Numbered from the stretch's first letter, positions 44,735 through 56,697 are shown. The stretch is DNA of 64,000 bases from Phialophora verrucosa (GCA_002099365.1 MSED01000008.1:372001-436000); one strand, 5' to 3'. Made by a program: numbers and translations. Notes: a model not told the origin generated them from the letters alone.

Positions 44735-46119
44735 ATGTCCCCGTCGCGTACTGAACCTCAGACCAACCGCCTTCGCGTCGTTGTTGTCGGCGCAGGACTA
44801 GGCGGCCTCGCCGCCGCCATTGCCATCCACCGGACTGGGCTCGCAGACGTACAAGTGCTCGAAGCTGCGTCCAAGCTCGGTGAGCTGGGTGCCGGCATCC
44901 AAGTCAGCCCAAATTGCTCGCGCCTCTTGATCCGGTGGGGCGTCGATAAGTACCTCGGCGACAATGTGGTCCTGCCTAGGTACGGCAGAGTCGTCAGATG
45001 GCAGAGCGGCGAGGTGTTGAGCCAGGCGCCCATGATGCCGCAGATCCAGGAGAAATACGGCTTTCCTCACTGGCATGTTCACCGATCGGACTTGCACGAG
45101 GCTCTCAGGAAGAAAGTGGAAGAGCTGAAGATCCCCATTACCGTCAATGCAAAGGCCGTTGATGCGGATGTTGATGGGGCCAGCGTCTTGCTGCACACGG
45201 GCGAGAGGATAGATGCTGATCTGATCGTGGGCGCGGACGGCCTCCGGTCGACGATGCGCGAGGTGGTGCTGCATGGCGAGGAAGCAGCGCCGCCTTTCGT
45301 GACGGGCGACTATGCCTATAGGTTTACGGTCCCCACAGACGACATGGCGGGCGACCCTGTGCTAGCGGACTGCGTCGAGGTGCCCATGGCAATTGGATGG
45401 TGGGGCCCCCAAATGCACGTTGTGGGATACAAGTTGCGGAATGAAACCATCTTCAATGTCGTCGCAGTCTTTCCCGATGACGGCACTATGGACAACACGT
45501 ATAAGATGGAGGGTGAGATCGAGCACCTGAAGAAGCTGTACGAAGGTTGGTGTCCACAGGTCAAGGCCTTGATCGAACGCGCAAGACCGGGCACGGTCAC
45601 GAAGTGGAAATTGATGGATCTACCGCCCTTGCAAAGGTGGCATCGAGGGAAGGTGGTGCTAATAGGAGGTGGGTGTTCCGTACCACCATCCGTGTTCATG
45701 TGGACTTGGCTGATGGGATATTTACAGATGCTTGCCACCCAATGCTGCCTTACATGGCACAAGGTGCTTCACAGGCCGTCGAGGACGCTGCTGCATTGGC
45801 ACAATGTCTCCGATACTTGCCGCTATCGGACGTCGGTTCCGTATTCCAAAAATTGAGATACTCGCGAGCCACGCAGATACAGAAATACGCCCGGGCACAG
45901 CGAGGCAAGAACCACATGCTTGACGGGCCGGAGCAGGAAGCCCGCGACGCCGCAATGAAGGATGCGAGCGCAGCAGCCAGGTCGGCGTACGCATGGAGTT
46001 GGGAGGCTGAGGATGGCGAACCTCCGAGACCGTGGAATGAAGGGTTGTTTGGGTACGACGCTGAGGAGGAGGCTTTGAGAGGGATCAGGAAACTTGGATA
46101 TTCCATCGAGGTCAAGTAA
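44735..46119 (+). CDS. FAD-dependent aromatic monooxygenase (salicylate hydroxylase-like) B
   Basis: Two exons (44735-45668 and 45728-46119, 59-nt intron with GTGGGT donor) encode 441 aa. Motifs: GAGLGGLAAAIAIH (about 20-33), E-L-G-AGIQVSPN, HVHRSDLHEAL, LIVGADGLRST and LIGDACHPMLPYMAQGASQAVED, where the intron splits the GD codon. Same family as the neighbour on the minus strand, with a similar GDYAYRFTV block, yet clearly diverged, suggesting different substrates or successive hydroxylations. Predicted cytosolic. Retaining the intron would end the protein early at 45856 without part of the FAD site. Confidence 0.88.
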
Positions 46120-46614
46120 ACCCCGGTAATCAGTTAAATTGAATCCATGACTCGTCAGTTCCGCTCAAAGCGCCTCGCATTAGACACACATACTACGGTA
46201 TTGACGAAGGGATGCCACCAACACAACACACTAATCGTCTCGATACGACGGACGGCAGCGACAAGGTCTCGCCGGACGTTTCTTTCTCTCGACCGGATAA
46301 CGGCAAGTGCGCATATGGTGCATGTCAAAATCAATGTGCTGTAGCGGCGGGCCAATTCTGCACCCAACATTGTGCCGCACGTGGCCGGTTCAATACTGCA
46401 ATATTGTGCCGGGGGCTGGGGCCCACTATGTCTGGGGATGATCTGGAGTATGTACATGTACTGTCTGGGGCCCCGGATTCAACCCCACCTTCAAGACCAG
46501 GTGGATCAATAGTTTCCTGATCCTTCTTCTGTCTGCTAATTATCTCACCCTCGCGACGGAAGGCAGCGATCGCTCGGGCTTTCTCGACAATACTATACGA
46601 CGCCAGAAACCACG
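46120..46614. other. intergenic, promoter of the MFS gene
   Basis: Non-coding stretch before the MFS start at 46615. Contains a perfect 10-bp palindrome GTACATGTAC at 46452-46461, about 150 bases before the ATG. No gene seen. Confidence 0.45.
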
Positions 46615-48716
46615 ATGGCATCCTCAGACACCGAGAGTCTTGCGGCGAATTGGAAATGCTTGCTGGCATGCCTGCTCATCGCAATGGGACGTGAGTTTAC
46701 CCCTGCATTGTTGTGCACACAATTGGGAATGCGTTGCGATGCTGACTCTGGAGCAGCGTTTCAATATGGTGTCGACTTTGGTCTCATTGCTGGTATTCAA
46801 GCCATGGTGGGCTTCGACCAAGTGAGCCCGTCCCGACAGAAGCGCAATGAATGAGTATACTGAGTTCTTCGTCTCAGGTCTTCGGTCACAAAGATGAGCT
46901 GTCTCCCACCGGATGGAATTTGAGTCCAGTCACTCAACAGCTGATCTCGTCTTTCATGACCATCGGTGCGGTAATTGGTTGTGGCTTTGTCGGTGCGTAA
47001 ACGTCCTCCTCTTGCTCCTGCTGCTGCTGTTCGCCCCCTGACCTTCCTCTTACCACTTTCTGTGGATCGCGAGAAAGGAAGATATAGATGAAATGCTGAT
47101 GTTCTGGTAGGCCCGCTGTCCACAAAGCTTGGAAGGAAGCAATGCGTCTGGCTTGCATGCGTATGGTGCTACGTGAGCGATGCCATCATGATGGGCACCA
47201 CCAACGTCGCCGCTCTGTACGTCGGACGCATCTTGATAGGTATTGGTCAGTGCACACTCTCTTCCGAGACGATCATCCAGCATGCGCTGACACCAGGGGA
47301 AAAAGCAAATGGCTGGTTCATGACCTTCCCCCAGCTGTACCTGCAAGAAGTTACGCCAGCACACCTTCGTGGGTTTGTCTACGTCTTCTTCCAGTTCTGG
47401 GTTGCGCTGGGGTCCCTGATTGGCAATATCGTCGGTACGCATTTAGTGCATTTAGTCCAAAAATCATCCGCAATCCAGCTGACCTTCCGTCAATAGATAA
47501 CTTCACCGAATCCAAACCCGGTAGGGAATCCTACCTCATCCCTCTCGGCATCATCTACGTCGTACCACTCATCCTCGGCGTGGGTATCATCTTTATCCCA
47601 GAATCGCCACGGTGGCTATTGGCCCATGGCCGGAAAGAAGAAGCCCGCCAGGCCCTCCTGTGGCTCAGGCCGGAAGGTGCCAACGTCGACGCCGAGATCT
47701 TGGCCGTGGAGTTGGCACATAATCTCGAGATGGAGAGTGCGGGCAAAGGATCGTGGACCGACATCTTCACCAACAAGATCGAACGCCGTCGGACTCTGCT
47801 CTCGCTCGGCTCCCTCACCCTCCTGTCCGCTCCAGGCGCAATGTGTAAGGCCCCAGCCCTCTCCACCGATGTTCACCACAACTAACGCCGGCTATGCCAC
47901 AGTCATGATCATGTACGGCACTTACTTCTTCCAAATGGCCGGGGTCGGCAAGCCGTTCGAAGACAGCTGCATCCTCTCCGCCTTGTCCGTCGTGGGCATC
48001 CTCGCCTCTTCCCTCGTCGTCACTCGCGCGGGACGCAGGACCATCCTCATGTCCGGCATGGTCATCTGCGGCTTCATGCAGCTCATCCAAGCCTGCGTAT
48101 ACAAGGCCCAGCCGACCGCATCCACGACCGGCAAGGTCGTTGTCGCCATGAACATCATCTACATGTTTTTCTATAACGCGTGCTTGGCCGCCTACGCGTG
48201 GCTGGTCGGTGGCGAGATGCCCAGCCTGCGACTGAGGTCCTTCGTCTTTGGCCTGGCCGGCGTGGTGGGCTTCTTCTGGCCGTGGCTGAGCGTCTTCACC
48301 GCGCCCTACTTCATCAACCCGGACAGTCTGAACTGGGGTCCCAAATATGGGTTCATTTGGTTCCCGAGCGCGATCGTGGCCACGGTCTGGATATACCTGT
48401 TCCTCCCGGAGGTCAAGGACCGCACCCTGGAGGAAATCGACGAGATGGTGAGTCGAGTCTGTTCTCTGCCTGCATCTGTCCTGTCTTCTCTTCTTCCGAC
48501 CGCCTTCGACACAAGTCATCCGTCCACCACTAACCACGGGCTTTTCCCGCGCAGTTTCAAGCCAATCTCCCGGCTCGCAGGTTCAAGGGCTACGTCTGCA
48601 CCGAAACCACGTTCGGTGTTCAACAGAAAATTGTGGCAGAGAAGGGCGATCTTGAAGTGTCCGCGATGGAGGTGGAGACGGTCAACCACGCCGCCCCACC
48701 GCATACGTGGGAATAG
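46615..48716 (+). CDS. MFS transporter, sugar porter family (sugar or aromatic-acid uptake)
   Basis: Eight exons (46615-46690, 46757-46821, 46878-46992, 47111-47245, 47306-47434, 47497-47844, 47903-48447, 48555-48716) sum to 524 aa with every phase agreeing. Signatures: PFQYGVDFGLIAG in helix 1, LGRKQCVW after helix 2, FPQLYLQEVTPAHLRG in helix 4, FIPESPRWLL after helix 6, TRAGRRTI between 8 and 9, and PEVKDRTLEEIDEM after helix 12. The PESPR and helix-4 motifs place it in the sugar porter family, which in fungi also carries quinate and other cyclic acids. Sitting between a flavin hydroxylase and a regulator, it may import the aromatic substrate of the cluster. It is convergent with the Zn2Cys6 gene that follows. 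Confidence 0.88.
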
Positions 48717-49203
48717 GAAGATTCCGCGGCCTACATTCAAGCATTTTGGTCTTCAGAACAGTTACAATGGTACATACCAGCGGAGAGGCGTCGGGTACGG
48801 CTTGCAGAAACTTCTGACATCGCTGCTGTGGTCTTCCACATTATGGCGCGCTTATATGATCAGCATCAAATATTGCGACTCTGGCGTGCTCTGTTGACGA
48901 TCCAACTTTCCCACGATCGTCAGATCATGCGTGAAAATCTTCCATTAGCACGCACAGCGCTCAATTCTCGGCCACAAAGGCGGACGCGAACTTGGGCGTT
49001 TTCCCTTCTGTTCTTACCTTGTACAGCTTGCTGCTGCCACCCATCCTGCAGCTCGTCGCCGTGAGGCGCTGATTCAGGAGATCCTAATGAATTTTGAAAG
49101 CCTGACCCCCCGGATCTATCGTTGGGTGAGTCCACAATAATTGTCATCCCAGAGAATCTTTTGAGAATCGACCGTCTTCAAACGAAACTTGGGTTGGGTT
49201 GGT
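48717..49203. other. intergenic between convergent genes
   Basis: Shared 3' flank of the MFS gene and the Zn2Cys6 regulator; no gene seen. Confidence 0.45.
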
Positions 49204-51684
49204 TCATTGGGTCGGCGTCTCCAGCGGCTCCGACCCAAGTCCCATCGTCCAGTCAAAGATGTCGCTAGAGAAGATCGACGCGTCCATAGGAGTCAGGGAG
49301 GGTCCCGGATTGCTTGGACTCGCGTTCGTGTTGCCCGGGCTTTGGACTCCTCCCATAGCTTGTTGGTCTCCCAAAGCGACGACAACCGTCCCTCCAAAGT
49401 TACCCCAACCGGCGCCACTGCTTCCAACGGGCCGTCTGGGAATGCTGGGGACGAACTGCGCGGTCTTCTGTCTTGAAACGGGCTGTTTCGTGACGGGGAT
49501 GACGTGAGTCAAAGGCTCGCCGAAAGGCACGGTGTTGGCTTCGATCTTGCCGGCATGTTCGGTCAGTTTCTCTGAATCGGCACCGGAATAGAAGTCAGCG
49601 GCCCCATTTGGCGTTTGCAATCGTTGTGCAAGTCAAGTCATGTCAAGAGCAAAACAAAGACGAACGGACGAACGGACCTTGCATGCCCCAGTACTTCCCA
49701 AATGTCAACAGCGCTTTGACTATCAGATCCATGTCTCGGCCTCTGTAGTGGCCCTTCCGCTGAACCAACTCCAATAGCCTGATTCGCGCGGCCAGCACGA
49801 GAGGATGAGGGAGGAGATAGTTTCCAGCATTGGGTACGTCCAGGATCACGTGTGCGACGTCGAGGATCTCTTCCGCCGAGGCGGTACATCGAGTTTTGGA
49901 GAAGCCATGCGATTCTCCGCGGGCGATGGGATGATGCAGCAGGAGAAGAGCGCTGTTAGAGTCAGTAGGTGACTAAATCGTTGCTTCCCCTGTCGTGATT
50001 TCCTTTTCAATTCGGATACTCGTAGGACTTTGAGCAGAGGGGATAAAAATGCCTTGACTGACCTATGGGCAAGTGCGAGCGTAGTAGGGTCAAGCAGGTA
50101 TTCACCTTCGAGCTGAGAACTCCTCCAGCTGTCAGGAAATGAGCCCAGATACGCTTGAATGATGTTGTCTATCTTGGACAAGTCCTCGCTGTTCTCACTG
50201 CTGCTCCGCATTCGATAGGTCTGGTTGAAGTCGCTGACCTTGGCGAACAAGCCGAGCGCCTGCACAAACCTGGCAAAAGGACCCGCGTCGGACGCGGGGT
50301 GAAGAGAAGTGATCGGTTCGGTTACCGGCCTCGTGGCTGGTTGTGAAGATGGCTGCGTCCGTCAGTCTTCGTCGCGAAGCACCCTCTCAAACTCCCACAT
50401 CCAGAAGTACTCACATCGGCAAACCATGCCTCATCACTGATCGGTAGCATAACGGTGATCTCCCTCTTAACCGGAAAGCCCATCTCGCGCTCTTGAATGG
50501 CGGCCATCCAGCGGCCAAGACTCAGGACCATCAGAAACGCCCTTCTTCGGCCTTCCTCTTCGAACCAGTCGACCGGGCGCTCCATCCATCGATTAGGCTT
50601 GCTCTCACCCTCCTCCTGCTCCTCCATCCGTAGCAATTTGAAGGCGCTCGCAAGTGAGAGAGCGGACCCCACAGTCGTTAAGGCATGCACCGAAGAGTTC
50701 GGCATCCCGATCTCATAGATTGCTTGCAAGATCAGCGCATTGAGGGTGCTAATATCCGGATTGATAAAGGTAGCTTGGATCGTTTGCTTAGCGAGACTGT
50801 AGAAGATGTCGGACTTGAGTGCGAGGGAGGTACTGTGGCGGGAGGCAAGGGCGAAGACGGACAGAGACACATGTGCGTCTTTATCGACGCTGAAGCTGGG
50901 CTTATGTAAAATGGGCACGAAGGGATGGCATCGGGTGAAGTAAAGGTTGATGCTGTCCGAGCGTCAGCAGATGACACGGGTGATGCAAGCAAGAGCCAGG
51001 CAGAACGAGCCGACGTACAGATTATCCTGATCCTCTGCCGTAAGAAGCTCCGAGATTGCGAGTCTGGCGACATCGAAAGGATCCTGCATCAAGATATCAT
51101 GATCGGAGGGCGTGTACGCCGATGTCTGATCCATGAACCCAGCTGGCAAGGTGTCCTCGGCTGGGAGTTCGTATCGAGTAGCCGCCCGAGCGTGGGGAAC
51201 AGGACTGCCATCTTGCGTCTTGTCTCGCAGGTTGCGTAGCTCTTCATTTTCGGCTTTGAGAGCTTCTGTGACCAAGTCAATGGCACGAAGATAGCTCCGA
51301 GAATGGTAGACCCATACGTATCTGAGCCTCCAATGTTCGGACATAGCCTCGGGGTAATCCAGTCTTCTTCCATTCCACATACTTGCATGACGGCTGACCA
51401 TCTTCCTGGCATTGGGAGCACGTCGGTCTCCGGGAGTCACATTTCACCTTCTTCCTCCGACAAGCCGCACACGCGATGGTCGTGGGCTTGTTCCCATTCT
51501 GTGTTGACTGTCGTCGGGAAACCGGTGGCCGTACTGCCTGCGGTGGAAAGATCTGATGGTTAGCGGTCGAGGTAGGAGAAGCCTGCATCGGTCTAGCGAG
51601 GTCAGAAAACAGAGTCCTGGTCGAGATTATGCATGCGAACACTGCAGTGAAAGCGGAGGAGAAGGTGAAACTTGGTAGTCCCAT
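49204..51684 (-). CDS. Zn(II)2Cys6 transcription factor, cluster regulator candidate 1
   Basis: Six exons (51684-51318, 51265-51019, 50952-50415, 50352-50063, 49952-49678, 49571-49204), phase-consistent, give 694 aa, or 662 aa from the internal ATG at 51588, which may be the better start. The zinc cluster CAACRRKKVKCDSRRPTC (about residues 72-89) is followed by a linker and a coiled coil rebuilt across the first intron (LEAQIQALKAENEEL), which mediates dimerisation. The middle homology region begins with NLYFTRCHPFVPILHKPSF and contains the WFEEEGRRRAF motif; a Gly/Pro/Ser-rich activation-like tail follows. Such proteins bind CGG triplets as dimers. Position inside the esterase-dioxygenase-monooxygenase-transporter group makes it the best candidate to control it. 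Confidence 0.87.
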
Positions 51685-52116
51685 ACATCACCTGCAACCC
51701 CACATGTTCCCATCATCTCTTCGGAAACATACTGCCAAATGGACTCGCCTCGTCTCCCCACATTCGATGCGGACTATCCTAAATGAACGGTCCATCATTG
51801 TCTCTTTGCGGATTCAGGGTCCCCAGAGCTGCCTAAAGGGTATGTCGATCCAGCCACGATTCAAGGAAAGAACATTGCGGAATACTCAACGAAGTACAAC
51901 ACAGCCTGTACTGTTCGACATTCGGATTGAATTTCATTGTATGTAATATATCTCATGTAAATAACCTGGTCCTTTCTCGCAGTAACGTATGAGGACCGTA
52001 GCAAGGTCCACGCCGGCTTAGATGGAGTGATGAGATGTTGTACGTTTCCAGATAAGATGAAAAATGGTACAAAGGTATCCGCCACCAAAGCTGAATATCG
52101 GCAGTAAATGCAATGC
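51685..52116. other. intergenic, no gene seen
   Basis: Upstream of the Zn2Cys6 gene and 3' of the third flavin monooxygenase; nothing recognised. Confidence 0.45.
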
Positions 52117-53385
52117 TCACTCCTCTAACTCCAGCTCCGGATACTCTGGGAGCTGCCAGGTTTCCTTCTCATCCTTCATCAGCGCCTTGACTAGGCTATC
52201 TATCTTAAGCTTCGACAGAATTGCCAGGGCAAAGTAACACATAGTTAGCCCGAGCTTGGAACGAAAGATAGCGAGATTCATCGGAGGAAGTTGCTGAACT
52301 TTTTCCACGTAAGGTCGTAGCACCGTTTCATAAGACTCGAGCGCTGCGCCGACGTTGTCTCCATGTCTCGCGAGTTCGCCCGCAAGCACGTATGCTCCGA
52401 CGAGTGATGCCGTGGTTCCAAGCCCGGTTAGAACACTGGGGCAGTATGCGGCATCGCCCAGCAGAACAACTCGCCCTTTTGACCATGTGTCCACTTTGAC
52501 CTGAGCAACCGGGATGGAATAGAAGTCATCAGTAGTCCGCATCTCGGCAAGTACTCGTTTGCTTTCCCACCCGAAATCCTTATACAACGTTTCCCACAGG
52601 TCTTTCTGTTTCTCAACCGGCTGTTTAACCATCTCATTTAACTCCTCTGTAGTGGATGCCGTAAGCATGGCTTGTGTAAAGTCCTTGTGCGCGCAGCGAA
52701 GCGACAGCACCTTGAGCCCTGGTAGAAGACAGCTTTTGAATAAGGTACTGTTGAGCTCTTCCTCTGATTTTGGCATATGGAAGTATGCAACCGAGTAGCC
52801 CGTATATCTGAGCGTGGAATCGCAGTCCTTCTCTGGCTCCCATAGGATACGCCGCGTCAGGGAGTTCTGGCCATCCGCACCGACAACAAGATCGTACTCG
52901 TCTGAAGAGCCGTCCGAGAATACGACGCTGACTCTGGAGTCAAGCTGCGTAAGCTCAATCGCGTGCTTTCCGAAAAGGTACCGCAGCATCTGCGACTCTC
53001 TTCCCAAGGTTTTCGTAACGATCGCTTTGCTCCCTTCATACAACACCGCTACCAGGTCCGCCCTCATGATCTCATATTCGCTCGTCACTCCTTTGTATCC
53101 TTTACCGGTTTCGTTGACGCCGAATCTCGCCCACTCTCTGCCTTTCGTGTCCACGAAAGTGAAAGCTGTCTCGTGTATGCTCCTTGCTCGGACCGCATCG
53201 ATCAGTCCCAGCCTCTTCATCAGTGGCGCAGCATATGACTTCAAATCAAGCTGGGTTCCACCGGTACGGAACTTGGATGCTCTCTCGACTATAGTGATGT
53301 CGTGACCTTGGTTGGACCGCACGAGGAAGTTGACGAGAGCTGTGCCGGCGATGCCAGCACCGTTGATAAGAATTTTCAGAGGCAT
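52117..53385 (-). CDS. FAD-dependent monooxygenase (TetX/PHBH-like group)
   Basis: Single exon, 422 aa from the ATG at 53385, where the FAD Rossmann motif ILINGAGIAG starts almost at once; the open frame upstream lacks further ATG support. Further motifs: the VERASKFRTGGTQLDL segment, LVVGADGQNSLTRR (about 154-167) and VVLLGDAAYCPS (about 300-311), the three FAD contacts of class A flavin monooxygenases. The D-A-A-Y-C-P-S and T-G-G-T-Q-L-D-L blocks place it nearer to TetX-like and secondary-metabolite hydroxylases than to salicylate hydroxylase. A hydrophobic C-terminal segment (LGLTMCYFALAIL) may bind membranes. It lies beside a second Zn2Cys6 gene on the same strand, and the two may form their own regulatory pair. 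Confidence 0.85.
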   Translation of the reverse strand: MPLKILINGAGIAGTALVNFLVRSNQGHDITIVERASKFRTGGTQLDLKSYAAPLMKRLGLIDAVRARSIHETAFTFVDTKGREWARFGVNETGKGYKGVTSEYEIMRADLVAVLYEGSKAIVTKTLGRESQMLRYLFGKHAIELTQLDSRVSVVFSDGSSDEYDLVVGADGQNSLTRRILWEPEKDCDSTLRYTGYSVAYFHMPKSEEELNSTLFKSCLLPGLKVLSLRCAHKDFTQAMLTASTTEELNEMVKQPVEKQKDLWETLYKDFGWESKRVLAEMRTTDDFYSIPVAQVKVDTWSKGRVVLLGDAAYCPSVLTGLGTTASLVGAYVLAGELARHGDNVGAALESYETVLRPYVEKVQQLPPMNLAIFRSKLGLTMCYFALAILSKLKIDSLVKALMKDEKETWQLPEYPELELEE

Positions 53386-53747
53386 TGCGGAAGAGCAATG
53401 AGCAGGGGCGTTGGATGAGACAACCAATTCTTTCTCATTTGAAAATTTACTTCTTTGGATCTTAATACCGTCAATCACGAGACGCCTTACCGATGTGGTG
53501 CTCTTTATACGCTCGCCAACGGACGTATGCGAGCGCGGAGCTAGCGACGGACGTAAGCAAAAGGGGTCTTAGAGCGGCTGTAAGCAGAGCGGGTGTAACA
53601 AACCCACATAGTAACGGACCTAACCGGTCCCATATGCGCATAAAAAAACATGGAAAAGAACGATACTTGATGTTCCCATCCTTGGGCCTACTATTGGCCT
53701 CCTGCTCAACCACGGGATAACAACAGCATATCCGAATGCCTAGTAGG
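53386..53747. other. intergenic, no gene seen
   Basis: Short space between two minus-strand genes. Frames on both strands here are short and motif-free. Includes an A-run near 53642. Confidence 0.4.
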
Positions 53748-56079
53748 CTACGAAAGCGCCAGATCAGGCAGAAAGGATTCCAGGTCAAAGTCCCAGAAAG
53801 AGTTTTCCGGCCCCCCATCCAAAGTTGAGAACGGGACGCCGGCGTCGTCGTAATACGGCACGGGCTCAGTGCCGGCTTGTGTCTGCAGCAGATCATGGCA
53901 AACCCGAAGGCTGTCCCTTGCTCCTTGTGCAATCATGAGCTCACATGGCACACCTTCTTCCGTAGCTTCGGTTTGTGCCAATATCATACTCAGAAACATG
54001 TGAATTTTGACATTGGTGTCGCCTTGGTGCATCCTCGCCACCGCCAAAGAGATCATATCCCTCACGGCTTGCTTGAGAAGCTCTCGATGCTGGGCTTTGT
54101 GATGGAGCGTCCCCTCTCGACGCTGCATCGAGACTTGCGAAAGAATCTCGCGGCCGATGATAGATGTTGCATACCAGAATCCCTCGCGGAACAGCCCCCC
54201 TCCGGTAGCCATGATTCGTGCGAAGCCGTCGTCTGGTTCGGGATAGATGATGGCCATGGCAACGTCTAGGTTGACTTTGAGAGAATAGTAGAACAATGGG
54301 TTTGCTTGTGCCTTGCTGGCAAATAAACAGTGTAGGGGAATTAGAAATCGGCGTACGAAATAATCGATCAGATTCCTGTGGAATGGAGTCACACCAGAGT
54401 TGACGTTCTCTTGGAGGAATTTCCTGTATGCGCAATATGAATCAGTCACTTCTGAACTTAGTGAAAGCACGTCCTGGTAAGATAATTCTGCTTCATGGCC
54501 GCTGAGTAGCTGGAGAATGCGGAGGCGAGTCGGGATCGAGTCGAGGAGGATAAGCTGTATTGAGGAAGTAGTGTAGGTGCTTCTCGGATGGGCCACCAGC
54601 TCGAGAGCCGACTCATCAATTTCATCGTCGTTGTAGTTTGAAGGTGCTTCGGTATCAAAATGGTTTAAGGAGATTATGGGCGGCATCGCCGAGTCTAGGG
54701 ACGACTGTATTGCCATCTCGAGCACAGTAGCCCATAACCGCCTGCGGAGTTCAGCCTGTAGTAACGACATCGCCGGGAGGTGTTTGGGATCGTGATGAAG
54801 CCCTATCTGCATGGCCATACGAATTACCGACCCCATCGACACCCAGACTAGGTCGCCGCCAATTGAGAAGATCTGTCGTGCAAGGATCACCAAGCAGTAG
54901 ACCTGGAGCCCGCTGATGTCCAGGCGATCTTTTTCCAGCGGGCCGGAAAGCCATGCCTGAGCAGCATGAACCCATTGTTGTACCTTTTGTCGTAGACCCA
55001 TGGTGGCATTCCCATGGTGGTGTAGACTAGACCCTATGCTGATTACCAGGAGGATCTTGAGACACTGACTGGCCGTGGCACTCTCCGGGTTGTCCCAGTA
55101 TCTCTGGTAGTCGGAACGAAATGAAGGCACGTGAACTATACGATACACCGACTCGAAAGAGGTACAGTAGAGATCGACCATGGTGTCTGCCAGCTCGCGG
55201 GAGGGGGGCCGAAGATCAAAGCCTGCTCCTCCGAGAGACTTGCTTGGCCGCCCTGTCTTAAGACGTTTTGCGAACGCTTTGGACTTTCGCAGCAGATCCC
55301 CGATTTCTTCAAGCAGCGATTCAATCTCAGGCCCGTGGAAGGAGTTCGGTTTGTCGTCGTCTGTTTTGACGTAGCTAGCAAAGAGGCCGCCGCCAGCCGC
55401 GGAATAGCAAGCCACGATACGGTCAAACGGAAGTAGAAGTCAGTGCAAAGTGGCAGAAGGACGTAACTGTAGGCCATACCTCATCAACCATACTCGCCCA
55501 GTAGCTCCATTTTATGGTCCTTGTCTTGTAGAGGCTGACCCGTGTATCTTGATGTACAGGTTGGCAATAATTCAATTTCCCTCCAGACTCAGATTGGGCA
55601 GGTACAGGACTCGTTGCCAGAGAATTCTCGAGATGCTGTATCCGTCGTAAAAGAGCATGTACACTTGGCTGCTCATCTCCGGCACGGGTCGTTGGTGGGG
55701 CCTGAGGTGTGGTGGCTTCTGTTCGCCCCGCGGATGTTGGTGCTGGTCTGGACTGTGATATCTCTGCTCTGACGACGGGAGGCCTGGACGGCACTCTGCC
55801 CTTTTCGTTCACGATTCTATGTGTGCAAGATTGTCGGCTTTGGGCACGGGAGGATGGGGTATCAAATGATGAGGAGACTGCTGCCCGGCCCTGCGTACTG
55901 CTTTGAATGGGCTGCGGCTGGTTGGAGGTCTCGGGCGCATCCCGAAAGACTTTGTGCACACACTGGATCGCGACGGAGACGCAATGAGAGCACGGATCTT
56001 TCCGATCACACTTTATCTTTCGTCGCCTGCATTCCACGCACGAGAATGCCGGTCTTCGGCGCCGACGAGGTCTCTCCAT
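53748..56079 (-). CDS. Zn(II)2Cys6 transcription factor, candidate 2
   Basis: Exon 1 is 56079-55480 (200 codons, ends with GAG before a GTATGG donor). The second coding block runs from about 55427 to 53748, about 760 aa in all. The zinc cluster CVECRRRKIKCDRKDPC (about 14-30) is followed by a Ser/Pro/Gln-rich linker. The fungal-specific middle homology domain includes LADTMVDLYCTSFESVYRIVH, LRRRLWATVLEMAIQSSL and a Trp/Asp/Glu-rich acidic tail (FWDFDLESFLPDL), a likely activation region. The conserved-looking join VDE-FDRIVACY puts the acceptor directly before 55427, but the bases there read CCG rather than AG, and no other acceptor fits the frame well. So either splicing is unusual or the gene is damaged. 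Probably regulates the adjacent monooxygenase. Confidence 0.75.
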
Positions 56080-56697
56080 TGGTGGCGTGCTGGAACTTGA
56101 AGAAGGGGGAAAGGACGGCGCTCCTCAGAAATTAGAGGTGCGCTTGGCGAGCTTTGTGGGTGTCTGGCAGTCACGACGTCGATCTAAATCCTGAGATCCT
56201 CCTAGTTATCCGATCTAGTGGCTGATGAGGTTCTGAGTGCACAGCCTCTATAACTTCAATATGGTGTTTGCGACTTCGCCCCGAGTGTCACTTATTGGGT
56301 AAGAGTACTCGGTACAGTACTGTAATGAAAGGTTTATTCTTTAGGCAGAGTACACGAAAGAGAGTAAAATTTCCGATTGGATGGTGTAAGAGCAGAACTA
56401 ACCCAATTGGCTAAGTGAGGATCTCGTGTCACGTGGTATGTTCAAATAAATTGCAAACTCCCGCACAATTTCACCTAAGCCGTTTCTGGTCTTAGCGCAA
56501 TTTCGCCGACTTGACACCTCGTTCTTCCGTATCGAATCCTGCTTCATTCAGGACCACATCCCCATCCCGGCTCTCTTCCTCTCCCTCTTCCTCTTCCCTG
56601 GACAGCCGCTAGTCTCCGGGAGATTCCGGCCATACAAATGGCGGTAGCAGCGAACGAATGCCGACGAATATGTGGGTGATGAATAATTCTCAGCATT
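56080..56697. other. intergenic, divergent promoters
   Basis: Between the second Zn2Cys6 gene (minus) and RIC1 (plus). CT-rich on the plus strand at about 56560-56600, plausible RIC1 leader. No gene seen. Confidence 0.45.

Noticed and set aside
47815..48537. 240-codon minus-strand frame
   Set aside because: Antisense to the last exons of the MFS transporter; Gly/Asp/His-rich shadow translation.
49650..49680. short tandem GACGAACG repeats
   Set aside because: Only about two units, inside an intron of the Zn2Cys6 gene; nothing beyond chance.
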